Origin: Nitrospirota bacterium
GTDB taxonomy: Bacteria; Nitrospirota; Thermodesulfovibrionia; Thermodesulfovibrionales; SM23-35
Direction of reading: 5' to 3'
Length of the DNA: 5,634 nucleotides
NCBI GenBank assembly: GCA_018262395.1
Contig: JAGSYM010000086.1
Span: 1 to 5,634 of the forward strand
Position numbers and translations under genes: made by a program. Within the stretch, counting starts at the first letter, position 1; each line of letters opens with the position of its first letter. Of the stretch, positions 1 through 5,580 are shown in pieces. The notes under the pieces were generated by a model. The model did no database searches. It had not been told where the DNA came from and was given only the letters and a program-made list of their open reading frames with translations.

Positions 1-306
1 TTTAAAAAGATAAAGGACGGGGGATTCGGGAAAAATGAGTGGGCACAGCCATATGTAGTTCAGAAGACTGTTGATCTCTTGTATCCCATATACATCGATA
101 TGTGTAGACCATATGTGTCGGCTGATCTACTGGAGGCCAAGGCACGCAAGTTTGCGGAAGGGGGGCCCACTCAGAAACAGCTTGATAATAAAGAGGAGTT
201 GCTGCGTGAAAGGGAGCAGCGCATTGAAGATATGATCAATTCCATGAGTTGGAGGATTACAAGGCCGCTGCGGGTTGTCTATGGAATGTTTAAGAAAGAT
301 AAATAA
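1..306 (+). CDS. C-terminal fragment of an unidentified glycan-cluster protein with coiled coil and SW-tail
   Basis: The frame is open from the first base and stops with TAA at 304-306, giving 101 residues of a protein whose start lies outside the window. An internal TTG at 79 could be called as a start but has no clear ribosome binding site, and the frame continues upstream of it, so I treat this as a 3' partial gene. Residues 1-53 (with K-N-E-W-A-Q-P-Y and L-Y-P-I-Y-I-D-M) belong to a domain I do not recognise. A Gly-Gly-Pro break at 54-56 is followed by a charged heptad-like helix (about 57-80, rich in E, R, K and Q). It then ends in N-S-M-S-W-R-I-T-R-P-L-R-V-V-Y (80-94) and a basic end. 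The sulfotransferase fusion at 1241-3163 ends the same way. I infer a glycosyltransferase, methyltransferase or sulfotransferase of the same glycan cluster; the catalytic part is not visible. Confidence 0.75.
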   Translation, partial: FKKIKDGGFGKNEWAQPYVVQKTVDLLYPIYIDMCRPYVSADLLEAKARKFAEGGPTQKQLDNKEELLREREQRIEDMINSMSWRITRPLRVVYGMFKKDK

Positions 307-308
307 TG

Positions 309-325
309 AACAGGCTAGCCGGCTT
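309..325. repeat. Direct repeat, left copy (17 bp)
   Basis: AACAGGCTAGCCGGCTT lies just after the upstream stop codon and matches 427-443 at 16 of 17 positions. The two copies are 118 bp apart and bracket the recognisable four-helix-bundle remnant. The GCCGGC core is itself palindromic. Confidence 0.6.
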
Positions 326-426
326 GCAGGCCAACTCAGAGTCTGGCAAAAGGCTGATGAATTGGTCTTTGAAATCTATCGGATGACCAAGAAATTTCCG
401 AAAGATGAAATGACAGCTATCCAGCC

Positions 427-443
427 AACAGGCTTGCCGGCTT
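427..443. repeat. Direct repeat, right copy (17 bp)
   Basis: AACAGGCTTGCCGGCTT differs from the left copy at 309-325 by one base (T for A at the ninth position). It runs directly into the degenerate tandem repeat that follows, and may be part of the same repeat family. Confidence 0.6.
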
Positions 444-445
444 TT

Positions 446-505
446 CAGCTTGTCAGCTTGTGTGCCTGGTCGCTTGCCAGCCTGTCAGCTTATTCGCTTG
501 TTAGC
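446..505. repeat. Degenerate short tandem repeat, unit near CAGCTTGT
   Basis: Successive units of about 7-9 bp read CAGCTTGT, CAGCTTGT, GTGCCTGGT, CGCTTGC, CAGCCTGT, CAGCTTATT, CGCTTGT. Two units are perfect and the rest have decayed. The array lies between the four-helix-bundle remnant and the lipoprotein ribosome binding site and encodes nothing convincing. The unit is far too short for CRISPR, and there are no unique spacers. Confidence 0.6.
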
Positions 506-520
506 ATTCTTGTCTATAAA

Positions 521-526
521 AGGAGG
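521..526 (+). promoter_or_regulatory. Shine-Dalgarno for the lipoprotein gene
   Basis: A perfect AGGAGG sits 6 nt before the ATG at 533 and 9 nt before the second ATG at 536. Either start is well placed; the first is used here. This is the only full-consensus site in the window that is followed at normal spacing by a start codon. Confidence 0.8.
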
Positions 527-532
527 AAATAA

Positions 533-1156
533 ATGATGAAAATATTTTCGGTTGTAAGTCTTGTTGTGGGTATTGCAATGATTTCTTTGTTAACGGGGTT
601 TGGCTGCAAGAAGGCGGAGCAGTCTGCAGAGGCACCGAAGTCTGCTGAACAGGCGCAGACTCCTGCAGCAGAGCCGGTTAAAGGCTTTTCTGTGACAAAC
701 GGCACATTGGAAAAAGGCGGCCTGGGTTATTTTCTTTCGGCTGAAAAAGACAAGGTATCTGTGGCAGCAAAGCCGACCGGAAAGCCGTACAAATCAGTAA
801 TAACGCTGAAGGCCAGGATTAAAGCCGCACTTCCCGACGGTACCAGAAATGGTTATATCGTATTTGGTGAAAAACCTGGGCAGTGGACAAACGCCGGAGT
901 CCTTATAGGCGGCATGAAATATGTTATTGACGGGCCTTCAGTATCCAGGGCAGAACTCCCGGTAAAATTTGATCAGGACAATATTTTTGATGGAGAATTG
1001 GTTATAAACCTGAAGGAAAAGACTGTTGTCTGGAAAGTCAATGGCACTGAATTAAAGACAAAACTGATAAAAGTTCCAGGCTCTATAAACTATATCGGGT
1101 ATGCTGTAGGGAATACCAAGACCGAATTCAGCGAGTTGCAGGTTTCCGGAGACTAG
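533..1156 (+). CDS. Putative lipoprotein with concanavalin-like beta-sandwich domain
   Basis: A 207-residue exported protein. Residues 1-24 form a signal peptide: Lys at 3, a hydrophobic core about 4-20, then L-T-G-F-G before Cys25, the likely lipidated residue. The lipobox is off consensus (Gly at -3, Phe at -2), so the lipid anchor is probable rather than certain. Residues 26-50 are an Ala/Glu/Gln/Pro-rich tether. Residues 51-207 alternate short predicted strands and glycines, with N-G-Y-I-V-F-G and A-G-V-L-I-G-G segments and a closing Y-I-G-Y-A-V-G-N ... F-S-E-L-Q-V-S. That layout suggests a LamG or DUF1080-type jelly-roll sandwich, often carbohydrate-binding. No catalytic motif is visible. 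It could bind or display envelope glycan, but I infer this from fold and location only. It stands apart, with a strong site of its own and 84 nt to the next gene. Confidence 0.85.
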   Translation: MMKIFSVVSLVVGIAMISLLTGFGCKKAEQSAEAPKSAEQAQTPAAEPVKGFSVTNGTLEKGGLGYFLSAEKDKVSVAAKPTGKPYKSVITLKARIKAALPDGTRNGYIVFGEKPGQWTNAGVLIGGMKYVIDGPSVSRAELPVKFDQDNIFDGELVINLKEKTVVWKVNGTELKTKLIKVPGSINYIGYAVGNTKTEFSELQVSGD

Positions 1157-1240
1157 GCCGTGTTGGCATTTTGTCCGGTCTATTTACTTATTGGAAGACA
1201 GCGTTCATGCTTTGCGCTGAATTGACCGTACACATATCCA

Positions 1241-3163
1241 GTGAGAAAGATTGCGCATATAATTAATCCGGTAGTGGTGAATGAAAAGTCTGACTTATTC
1301 GTTGCCCAACCGGTCACTTTTACTACTATGGCGATCGCGAGAGACTTTGCGCGCGGAAAAGTTGATGTTCTTCTCTTTACGGCGCAATACCCGGAAGACA
1401 GGCCGCTGGTTCCGGCAGATTTTCAGGCAACTCGTGACCTTGAAAGGTCGGTCCTGGATCTCGGCCATTTCCGGAAGAAGCGCAAGCTTCCGTTTATTAA
1501 AGATATCCTTGACCGCCTTTACCAGGCTGCCCCTGAGGCGGAGTATCTCATTTATACAAATGTCGATATAGCCTTGAAGCCTGAATTTTACGTTGCGGTC
1601 AACACATTCATAGAGGAAGGGCAAGACGCCTTTGTCATTAACAGGCGTACGATCAGAAAGTACCAGAGTATTGAAGAAATCCCGCTCATGTACGCTGACC
1701 CGGGCGAAAATCATCCTGGATGGGACTGTTTTGTGTTTAAAAGAGATTCATATCCGCTATTTATACTTGCTGACATCTGCGTAGGGGCAAACCTTATAGG
1801 GACTGTTCTGCTTTTTAACCTTCTCTGCACCAGCAAGAACTTCATGGAGTTCAAGGACAAGCATCTGACCTTCCATCTGGGCGACGACATGACATGGAAG
1901 GCAGAGGACTACTCGGATTATGCGGCACACAACATATTGCAAACCGAAGAAATTATATCAAAACTCAAAAGCGTATACGGCAGCGTTGACGGGGGGGGGC
2001 GTTACGGCTACTTGTTAACGTTTGTTCAAAACCTGAAAAGCGATATGACACAAAAGAAAAACAAGATGGGAATTAAAAAGATAGAACCTTCGAACTCCGG
2101 AGGCAAGAAGTTACAGCGGGGGGGAAATCCGAGAATTATTTGCATTACAGGAATGGCGAGAAGCGGTACTTCGATGGTTGCAAGGATATTGAACATCATG
2201 GGGCTGTACCTTGGACCAGAGGACAATCTGATCCTTCATACCGAATACAACGTAGAGGGATGCTGGGAACACAAAACGCTCCTCGAGATAAGTAATACAA
2301 TTATATATGATCTTGGTTGGCATGGTTTGCAGCAACCAGAGTGGGTAAACTCTCCGACAATTGTTTCCCTTGAAACTGCGGCAAGAGCCACTATAGAAAA
2401 AGATTTTGGAGACACCGAATTCTGGGGATGGAAAGACGACAGGTGCAGTCTTACGCTCCCCTTCTGGCTGAAAATTCTCCCTGAGACAGAGAGCATTATA
2501 TGCGTGCGAAACCCGATAGACGTCGCAAAATCGCTCCTGAAACAAAATTGGGTTTCTTCTCTTGAGGAAGGACTTTACAGATGGCTTATTCTTATTTCTT
2601 CTGCCATCAGGAACACGCAGGGCAGGCGCAGGCTCATTGTTTTTTTCGAGGATTTTCTGGGTGAGGACTGGAAAATTGCTCTAAAGAGAATCGCTGAATT
2701 TCTTGGCCCTTCGTATGTTGAAAAACTGCCTGAATACGAGAAAGAGGCAGGGGCGTTTATAAAAAGAGACCTTCACCATCATAAAGCCTCAATGAAAGAT
2801 ATGCTTGACCGTGCCGACATACCTTATGCTGTCAAGCATCTTTATTTTTTTTTGTATAACCACATCAGGGGAAAAAGGTTCGAGGGTTTTAGCGAGTTGG
2901 ACTCTACCGATGATCAGGTTCTCGACTCGATAGCTTCCTATATTAATACTGAGGCTTTTCGAATAAACCAGCAATATTTATTGCTTGTTAGCAAAAGTGA
3001 AAAGATTGAGGCACTGGCAGACTCACTGAAAGAGCGCGACAAGCAGATACAAGCTAAAGACAAACAAATTGAAGCCCTCACAAACTCACTAAGTTGGAAG
3101 GTAACAGCTCCATTGAGACGAGTTTATGAGATTTTAAATATTGATAAAAAAGGTAGCAATTGA
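1241..3163 (+). CDS. GT-A-like / sulfotransferase fusion with C-terminal coiled coil and SW-tail
   Basis: A 640-residue protein starting at GTG (M-R-K-I-A-H-I-I-N-P-V); an in-frame stop at 1223-1225 leaves little room for an earlier start, and no clear Shine-Dalgarno precedes it. Residues 1-247 look like a nucleotide-sugar-transferase-type domain with a DxD-like Y-T-N-V-D-I (105-110) and H-P-G-W-D-C-F-V-F (158-166). A Lys/Gly-rich linker (about 248-298) contains G9 and G7 tracts. Residues 299-570 are a PAPS-dependent sulfotransferase: P-loop G-M-A-R-S-G-T-S-M (304-312), W-G-W-K-D-D-R (395-401), and the 3'-phosphate-binding segment V-R-N-P-I-D-V-A-K-S (422-431) with Arg423 and Ser431. Residues 584-616 form a coiled coil, then N-S-L-S-W-K-V-T-A-P-L-R-R-V-Y (615-629). 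The protein is probably cytoplasmic or membrane-associated and sulfates a glycan or its precursor. The sulfotransferase call is firm; the transferase activity of the first domain is inferred. Confidence 0.9.
   Translation: MRKIAHIINPVVVNEKSDLFVAQPVTFTTMAIARDFARGKVDVLLFTAQYPEDRPLVPADFQATRDLERSVLDLGHFRKKRKLPFIKDILDRLYQAAPEAEYLIYTNVDIALKPEFYVAVNTFIEEGQDAFVINRRTIRKYQSIEEIPLMYADPGENHPGWDCFVFKRDSYPLFILADICVGANLIGTVLLFNLLCTSKNFMEFKDKHLTFHLGDDMTWKAEDYSDYAAHNILQTEEIISKLKSVYGSVDGGGRYGYLLTFVQNLKSDMTQKKNKMGIKKIEPSNSGGKKLQRGGNPRIICITGMARSGTSMVARILNIMGLYLGPEDNLILHTEYNVEGCWEHKTLLEISNTIIYDLGWHGLQQPEWVNSPTIVSLETAARATIEKDFGDTEFWGWKDDRCSLTLPFWLKILPETESIICVRNPIDVAKSLLKQNWVSSLEEGLYRWLILISSAIRNTQGRRRLIVFFEDFLGEDWKIALKRIAEFLGPSYVEKLPEYEKEAGAFIKRDLHHHKASMKDMLDRADIPYAVKHLYFFLYNHIRGKRFEGFSELDSTDDQVLDSIASYINTEAFRINQQYLLLVSKSEKIEALADSLKERDKQIQAKDKQIEALTNSLSWKVTAPLRRVYEILNIDKKGSN
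1991..1999 (+). repeat. Homopolymer tract G9 in the inter-domain linker
   Basis: Nine consecutive G encode Gly251-253 between the GT-like and sulfotransferase domains. Loss of one G would bring a TAA into frame at 2016-2018; gain of one would bring TAA into frame at 2074-2076. Either way only the first domain would be made. Confidence 0.85.
2118..2124 (+). repeat. Homopolymer tract G7 just before the sulfotransferase P-loop
   Basis: Seven consecutive G spanning the codons for R-G-G in the same linker, about 25 nt before the P-loop codons at 2150. A slip here would also cut off the sulfotransferase half. Confidence 0.8.
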
Positions 3164-4287
3164 CAAGGAGGAGCGACTGTAAAGTAAGGCTAATCGCCTT
3201 CTACCTGCCCCAGTTTCATCCAATCCCGGAAAACGACGAATGGTGGGGCAAGGGATTTACCGAGTGGACAAACGTTGCCAAGGCGACGCCGTTATTCCGC
3301 GGTCATTATCAGCCTCATATCCCAGCCGATCTGGGCTTTTACGATCTCAGAGTGCCTGAAACACGGATCGCCCAGGCAGAGCTGGCCCGGGAACATGGTA
3401 TCGAGGGGTTCCTCTACTGGCATTACTGGTTTGCCGGCAAACGACTCCTCGAAAGACCTTTTAACGAGGTCCTGAAATCCGGTGAGCCTAAATTCCCATT
3501 CTGTCTTGGATGGGCTAATGACACCTGGACTGGTATATGGCATGGGTGCCCGGACAAGATATTGATCGAACAGACATACCCCGGCAAAAAAGATGAAGAA
3601 GCTCATTTTTATACACTACTGAATGCTTTCGGCGACGAACGCTATATTACCGTGGATGGACACCCTGTTTTTCTGATTTACAAGCCCCATATGCTGCCGG
3701 AACCCAAAAGATTCATTGATCACTGGAAGGAACTTGCTGTCAAAGAGGGATTGAAGAGTATCTATTTTTTTGGTCACGCACAAACCATGCAGTGGAAATA
3801 CGAAGAGAGTGGTTTTGACGCTATGGTCCCGCATAACCCTGGCCTGACATTGCATCATGCTTTTGATTATTTCAACTCTAAACGCAACTTTCCTGACAAC
3901 GTCTGTTTGAAATTAACTAAACGAAAAGTAAAAGATTTCTACAAACATGTTTTTTCCCGGCCTGATGTTTTCCTCTATAAAGATTATATCAAGTACGCGC
4001 TTCCGGAATTGAGGAAAGATTTCGACGAATTTCACTGCGTTCTTCCAAACTGGGACAATTCACCGAGATGCGGCGCAAATGCGTTTATTTTCCATGATTC
4101 CACACCTGAATTATTCAAAAAACACCTGCGAGAGGCAATAGAGCAAGTCGCTCATCGAGAGCCTGAAAAGAGGATCGTCTTTATCAAGTCATGGAACGAA
4201 TGGGCAGAAGGAAACTATCTTGAACCAGACCAGAAATTCGGGAAGGCATATTTACATGCATGCAAAGAAGAAGTATATCTCAGTTAA
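3160..4287 (+). CDS. WbsX / glycoside hydrolase family 99-like protein, copy A
   Basis: A 375-residue protein of the Glyco_tranf_WbsX (PF14307) type, found in O-antigen and capsule clusters; the exact reaction is not settled. It opens with R-L-I-A-F-Y-L-P-Q-F-H-P (10-21), then G-K-G-F-T-E-W (30-36), Y-W-H-Y-W-F (86-91), W-A-N-D-T-W-T (118-124), and near the end W-N-E-W-A-E-G (345-351). Glu347 and Glu350 have the E-x-x-E spacing of the catalytic pair in GH99 endo-alpha-mannosidases, so a glycosidase or transglycosylase role is as plausible as a transferase. No signal peptide is seen, so it is probably cytoplasmic. The usable start is TTG, overlapping the upstream stop by 4 nt (TTGA), which implies translational coupling. 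A strong AAGGAGGAG lies just inside the gene at 3165-3173 but no standard start codon follows it, so the true N-terminus is uncertain by a few residues. Confidence 0.88.
   Translation: MTRRSDCKVRLIAFYLPQFHPIPENDEWWGKGFTEWTNVAKATPLFRGHYQPHIPADLGFYDLRVPETRIAQAELAREHGIEGFLYWHYWFAGKRLLERPFNEVLKSGEPKFPFCLGWANDTWTGIWHGCPDKILIEQTYPGKKDEEAHFYTLLNAFGDERYITVDGHPVFLIYKPHMLPEPKRFIDHWKELAVKEGLKSIYFFGHAQTMQWKYEESGFDAMVPHNPGLTLHHAFDYFNSKRNFPDNVCLKLTKRKVKDFYKHVFSRPDVFLYKDYIKYALPELRKDFDEFHCVLPNWDNSPRCGANAFIFHDSTPELFKKHLREAIEQVAHREPEKRIVFIKSWNEWAEGNYLEPDQKFGKAYLHACKEEVYLS
3165..3173 (+). promoter_or_regulatory. Orphan Shine-Dalgarno-like site that complicates the start of WbsX copy A
   Basis: AAGGAGGAG lies 5 nt into the frame opened by TTG 3160. 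At normal spacing downstream (3178-3183) the in-frame codons are TGT and AAA, with no ATG, GTG or TTG. Relatives commonly begin about here, with Met-Lys before the R-L-I-A-F motif, so an ATG may have been lost or misread. Confidence 0.5.
3716..3749 (+). repeat. 34-nt perfect identity between the WbsX paralogues, copy A side
   Basis: Identical to 4914-4947. It covers the codons for D-H-W-K-E-L-A-V-K-E and is the longest exact match I found between the two genes, whose synonymous sites differ often elsewhere. Confidence 0.7.
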
Positions 4288-4345
4288 GAAAAATGAGATG
4301 TAATTTATTAAGACTTTCGAACTTCTGATAATACTAAAAAAGTTT

Positions 4346-5521
4346 ATGTCGTCTAGAAAAGATAAAAAAATCGTTCGTAAATCCAGGCTGATTGCATTCT
4401 ACCTGCCCCAGTTTCATCCGATTCCCGAAAATAACGAATGGTGGGGAAAGGGTTTTACAGAGTGGACAAACGTTGCAAAAGCAAAGCCTCTTTTCCCGGG
4501 CCATTACCAGCCTTGTCTTCCTGCTGATTTGGGATTTTATGACCTCAGGGTACCTGAGACGCGGATTGCCCAGGCAGAGATGGCACGCGAATATGGCATC
4601 GAGGGTTTCTGCTATTGGCATTACTGGTTTGCTGGAAAGCGCCTGCTTGAACGGCCGTTTAGCGAGGTACTGAAATCCGGCGAGCCGGACTTTCCCTTCT
4701 GTCTTGGTTGGGCAAATGACAGCTGGACCGGAGTATGGCATGGGTGCCCTGACAAGACGCTGATCGAGCAGACCTATCCGGGCAGGAAGGACGAGGAAGG
4801 CCATTTTTATGCGTGTCTGGAGGCTTTTTCTGACGAGCGCTATATTACCGTCGACGGGAAACCGGCTTTCTATATTTATTCACCTCAAAAATTACCTGAG
4901 CCCAAAAGATTTTTTGATCACTGGAAGGAACTTGCTGTCAAAGAGGGCTTAAAGGGGATATATTTTTTGGGTAACGGCAATCTGTCCGACCACGCTAATG
5001 ACGGGTACGATGGAATGGTCCAGCCCAATCCCGGTTTGACCTTTGTGAAGATGCGGTTTCCTCCCAAGGGAGTAAACTACAACATTTACAAAGAAATTGC
5101 CGAACAAGTTCTTGCACAACAAAGCGCGCTGAGAACCCTTCTGAAACGCGCTTTTTCAGTGCTTCGCCTGCATACTCCAGAGGCCGAGGAGCCAACTGTG
5201 TTCCTCTATAGAGACTTCATAAGCCTGGCTCTTCCAGGTATAAGTGCCGACTTTGACGAATATCCCTGTGTTATTCCCAACTGGGACAATACAGCCCGTT
5301 GCGGTTGCCGCGCGCATATATTACTCGATTCGATCCCGGAATTATTCAGGCGTCATCTCAGGGAGGCAATAGAGCAAGTCTCCCATCGTGTCCCGGACAA
5401 AAGGATAGTTTTCATTAAATCATGGAACGAGTGGGCAGAAGGTAACTACCTTGAACCTGATATTAAGTTCGGCAAAGGTTATCTGGAAGTGTGCAGGGAT
5501 GAAGCCCTGATAAATGAATAA
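4346..5521 (+). CDS. WbsX / glycoside hydrolase family 99-like protein, copy B
   Basis: A 391-residue paralogue of the preceding gene, in tandem. By hand alignment residues 15-209 match copy A 11-205 at 167 of 195 positions (about 86%), and the last 106 are about 68% identical. Between N-P-G-L-T (228-232) and V-F-L-Y-R-D (285-290) lies a 52-residue stretch, against 39 in copy A, with no useful similarity. The family motifs are intact: R-L-I-A-F-Y-L-P-Q-F-H-P, G-K-G-F-T-E-W, Y-W-H-Y-W-F, W-A-N-D-S-W-T and W-N-E-W-A-E-G (360-366, with Glu362 and Glu365 as the candidate GH99-type pair). It starts at ATG with an N-terminal basic extension of four residues relative to copy A. The 58-nt AT-rich gap before it has no convincing Shine-Dalgarno. 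Probably cytoplasmic, with a role in glycan assembly or trimming; the changed loop suggests a different substrate. Both copies look functional. Confidence 0.9.
   Translation: MSSRKDKKIVRKSRLIAFYLPQFHPIPENNEWWGKGFTEWTNVAKAKPLFPGHYQPCLPADLGFYDLRVPETRIAQAEMAREYGIEGFCYWHYWFAGKRLLERPFSEVLKSGEPDFPFCLGWANDSWTGVWHGCPDKTLIEQTYPGRKDEEGHFYACLEAFSDERYITVDGKPAFYIYSPQKLPEPKRFFDHWKELAVKEGLKGIYFLGNGNLSDHANDGYDGMVQPNPGLTFVKMRFPPKGVNYNIYKEIAEQVLAQQSALRTLLKRAFSVLRLHTPEAEEPTVFLYRDFISLALPGISADFDEYPCVIPNWDNTARCGCRAHILLDSIPELFRRHLREAIEQVSHRVPDKRIVFIKSWNEWAEGNYLEPDIKFGKGYLEVCRDEALINE
4914..4947 (+). repeat. 34-nt perfect identity between the WbsX paralogues, copy B side
   Basis: Partner of 3716-3749. It lies near the end of the well-conserved first part of the gene, shortly before the divergent central loop begins. 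Confidence 0.7.
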
Positions 5522-5564
5522 AAAAGCACTGAGTTCACATTTTCATCAAGCTAATTTGCTTAAC

Positions 5565-5570
5565 AGGGAG
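5565..5570 (+). promoter_or_regulatory. Shine-Dalgarno for the gene starting at 5581
   Basis: AGGGAG lies 10 nt before the ATG at 5581. It is a near-consensus site at slightly long spacing and supports that start. Confidence 0.55.
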
Positions 5571-5580
5571 ATTATTCAAT

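Larger units (their letters stand above)
275..532 (+). pseudogene. Truncated four-helix-bundle (S23/IVS-type) protein remnant
   Basis: This frame (TTG at 275, ATG at 281) overlaps the end of the upstream gene and has no ribosome binding site. Only about 26 codons, 335-412, resemble a known family: L-R-V-W-Q-K-A-D-E-L-V, then E-I-Y-R-M-T-K-K-F-P-K-D-E-M. This is the first-helix signature of the small four-helix-bundle proteins related to 23S rRNA intervening-sequence (S23) proteins and to Avd of diversity-generating retroelements. Family members are usually about 115-125 residues and continue after K-D-E with Y-G-L-T-S-Q-I-R-R-A; that part is missing. The frame instead runs through a Ser/Leu/Ala-rich stretch encoded by a degenerate short repeat and stops inside the next gene's leader, where its last codons are that gene's Shine-Dalgarno. 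I read it as a broken gene rather than an 85-residue protein. A functional short form cannot be excluded. Confidence 0.55.

Noticed and set aside
160..165. G6 run in the first gene as a phase-variation tract
   Set aside because: Six bases is short for frequent slippage, and the gene's start and full function are not visible, so I do not claim it.
446..505. Short repeats as a CRISPR array
   Set aside because: Units are about 8 bp, imperfect and contiguous, with no unique spacers and no cas genes nearby.
514..705. Minus-strand reading frame of 63 residues across the lipoprotein start
   Set aside because: It covers the signal-peptide and tether codons of a clear plus-strand gene, has no recognisable motif, and reads as low-complexity antisense of the Ala/Glu-rich stretch.
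1199..1219. Inverted repeat CAGCG/CGCTG in the gap after the lipoprotein gene, as a terminator
   Set aside because: The stem is only 5 bp with an 11-nt loop and no T-run follows, so it does not make a convincing terminator.
1222..1227. TTGACC as a -35 box for the fusion gene
   Set aside because: A -10 element at normal spacing would fall inside the coding sequence, and none is visible.
1295..1714. Minus-strand reading frame of 139 residues inside the fusion gene
   Set aside because: It lies wholly antisense to the conserved GT-like domain, shows no family motif and has no gene-like context; the same applies to the minus-strand frames at 2111-2545, 3292-3606 and 4334-4804.
4327..4332. GATAAT as a -10 box for an internal promoter before WbsX copy B
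   Set aside because: The -35 position at 17-bp spacing reads TTTATT, only three matches to consensus, and AT-rich gaps give such hits by chance.
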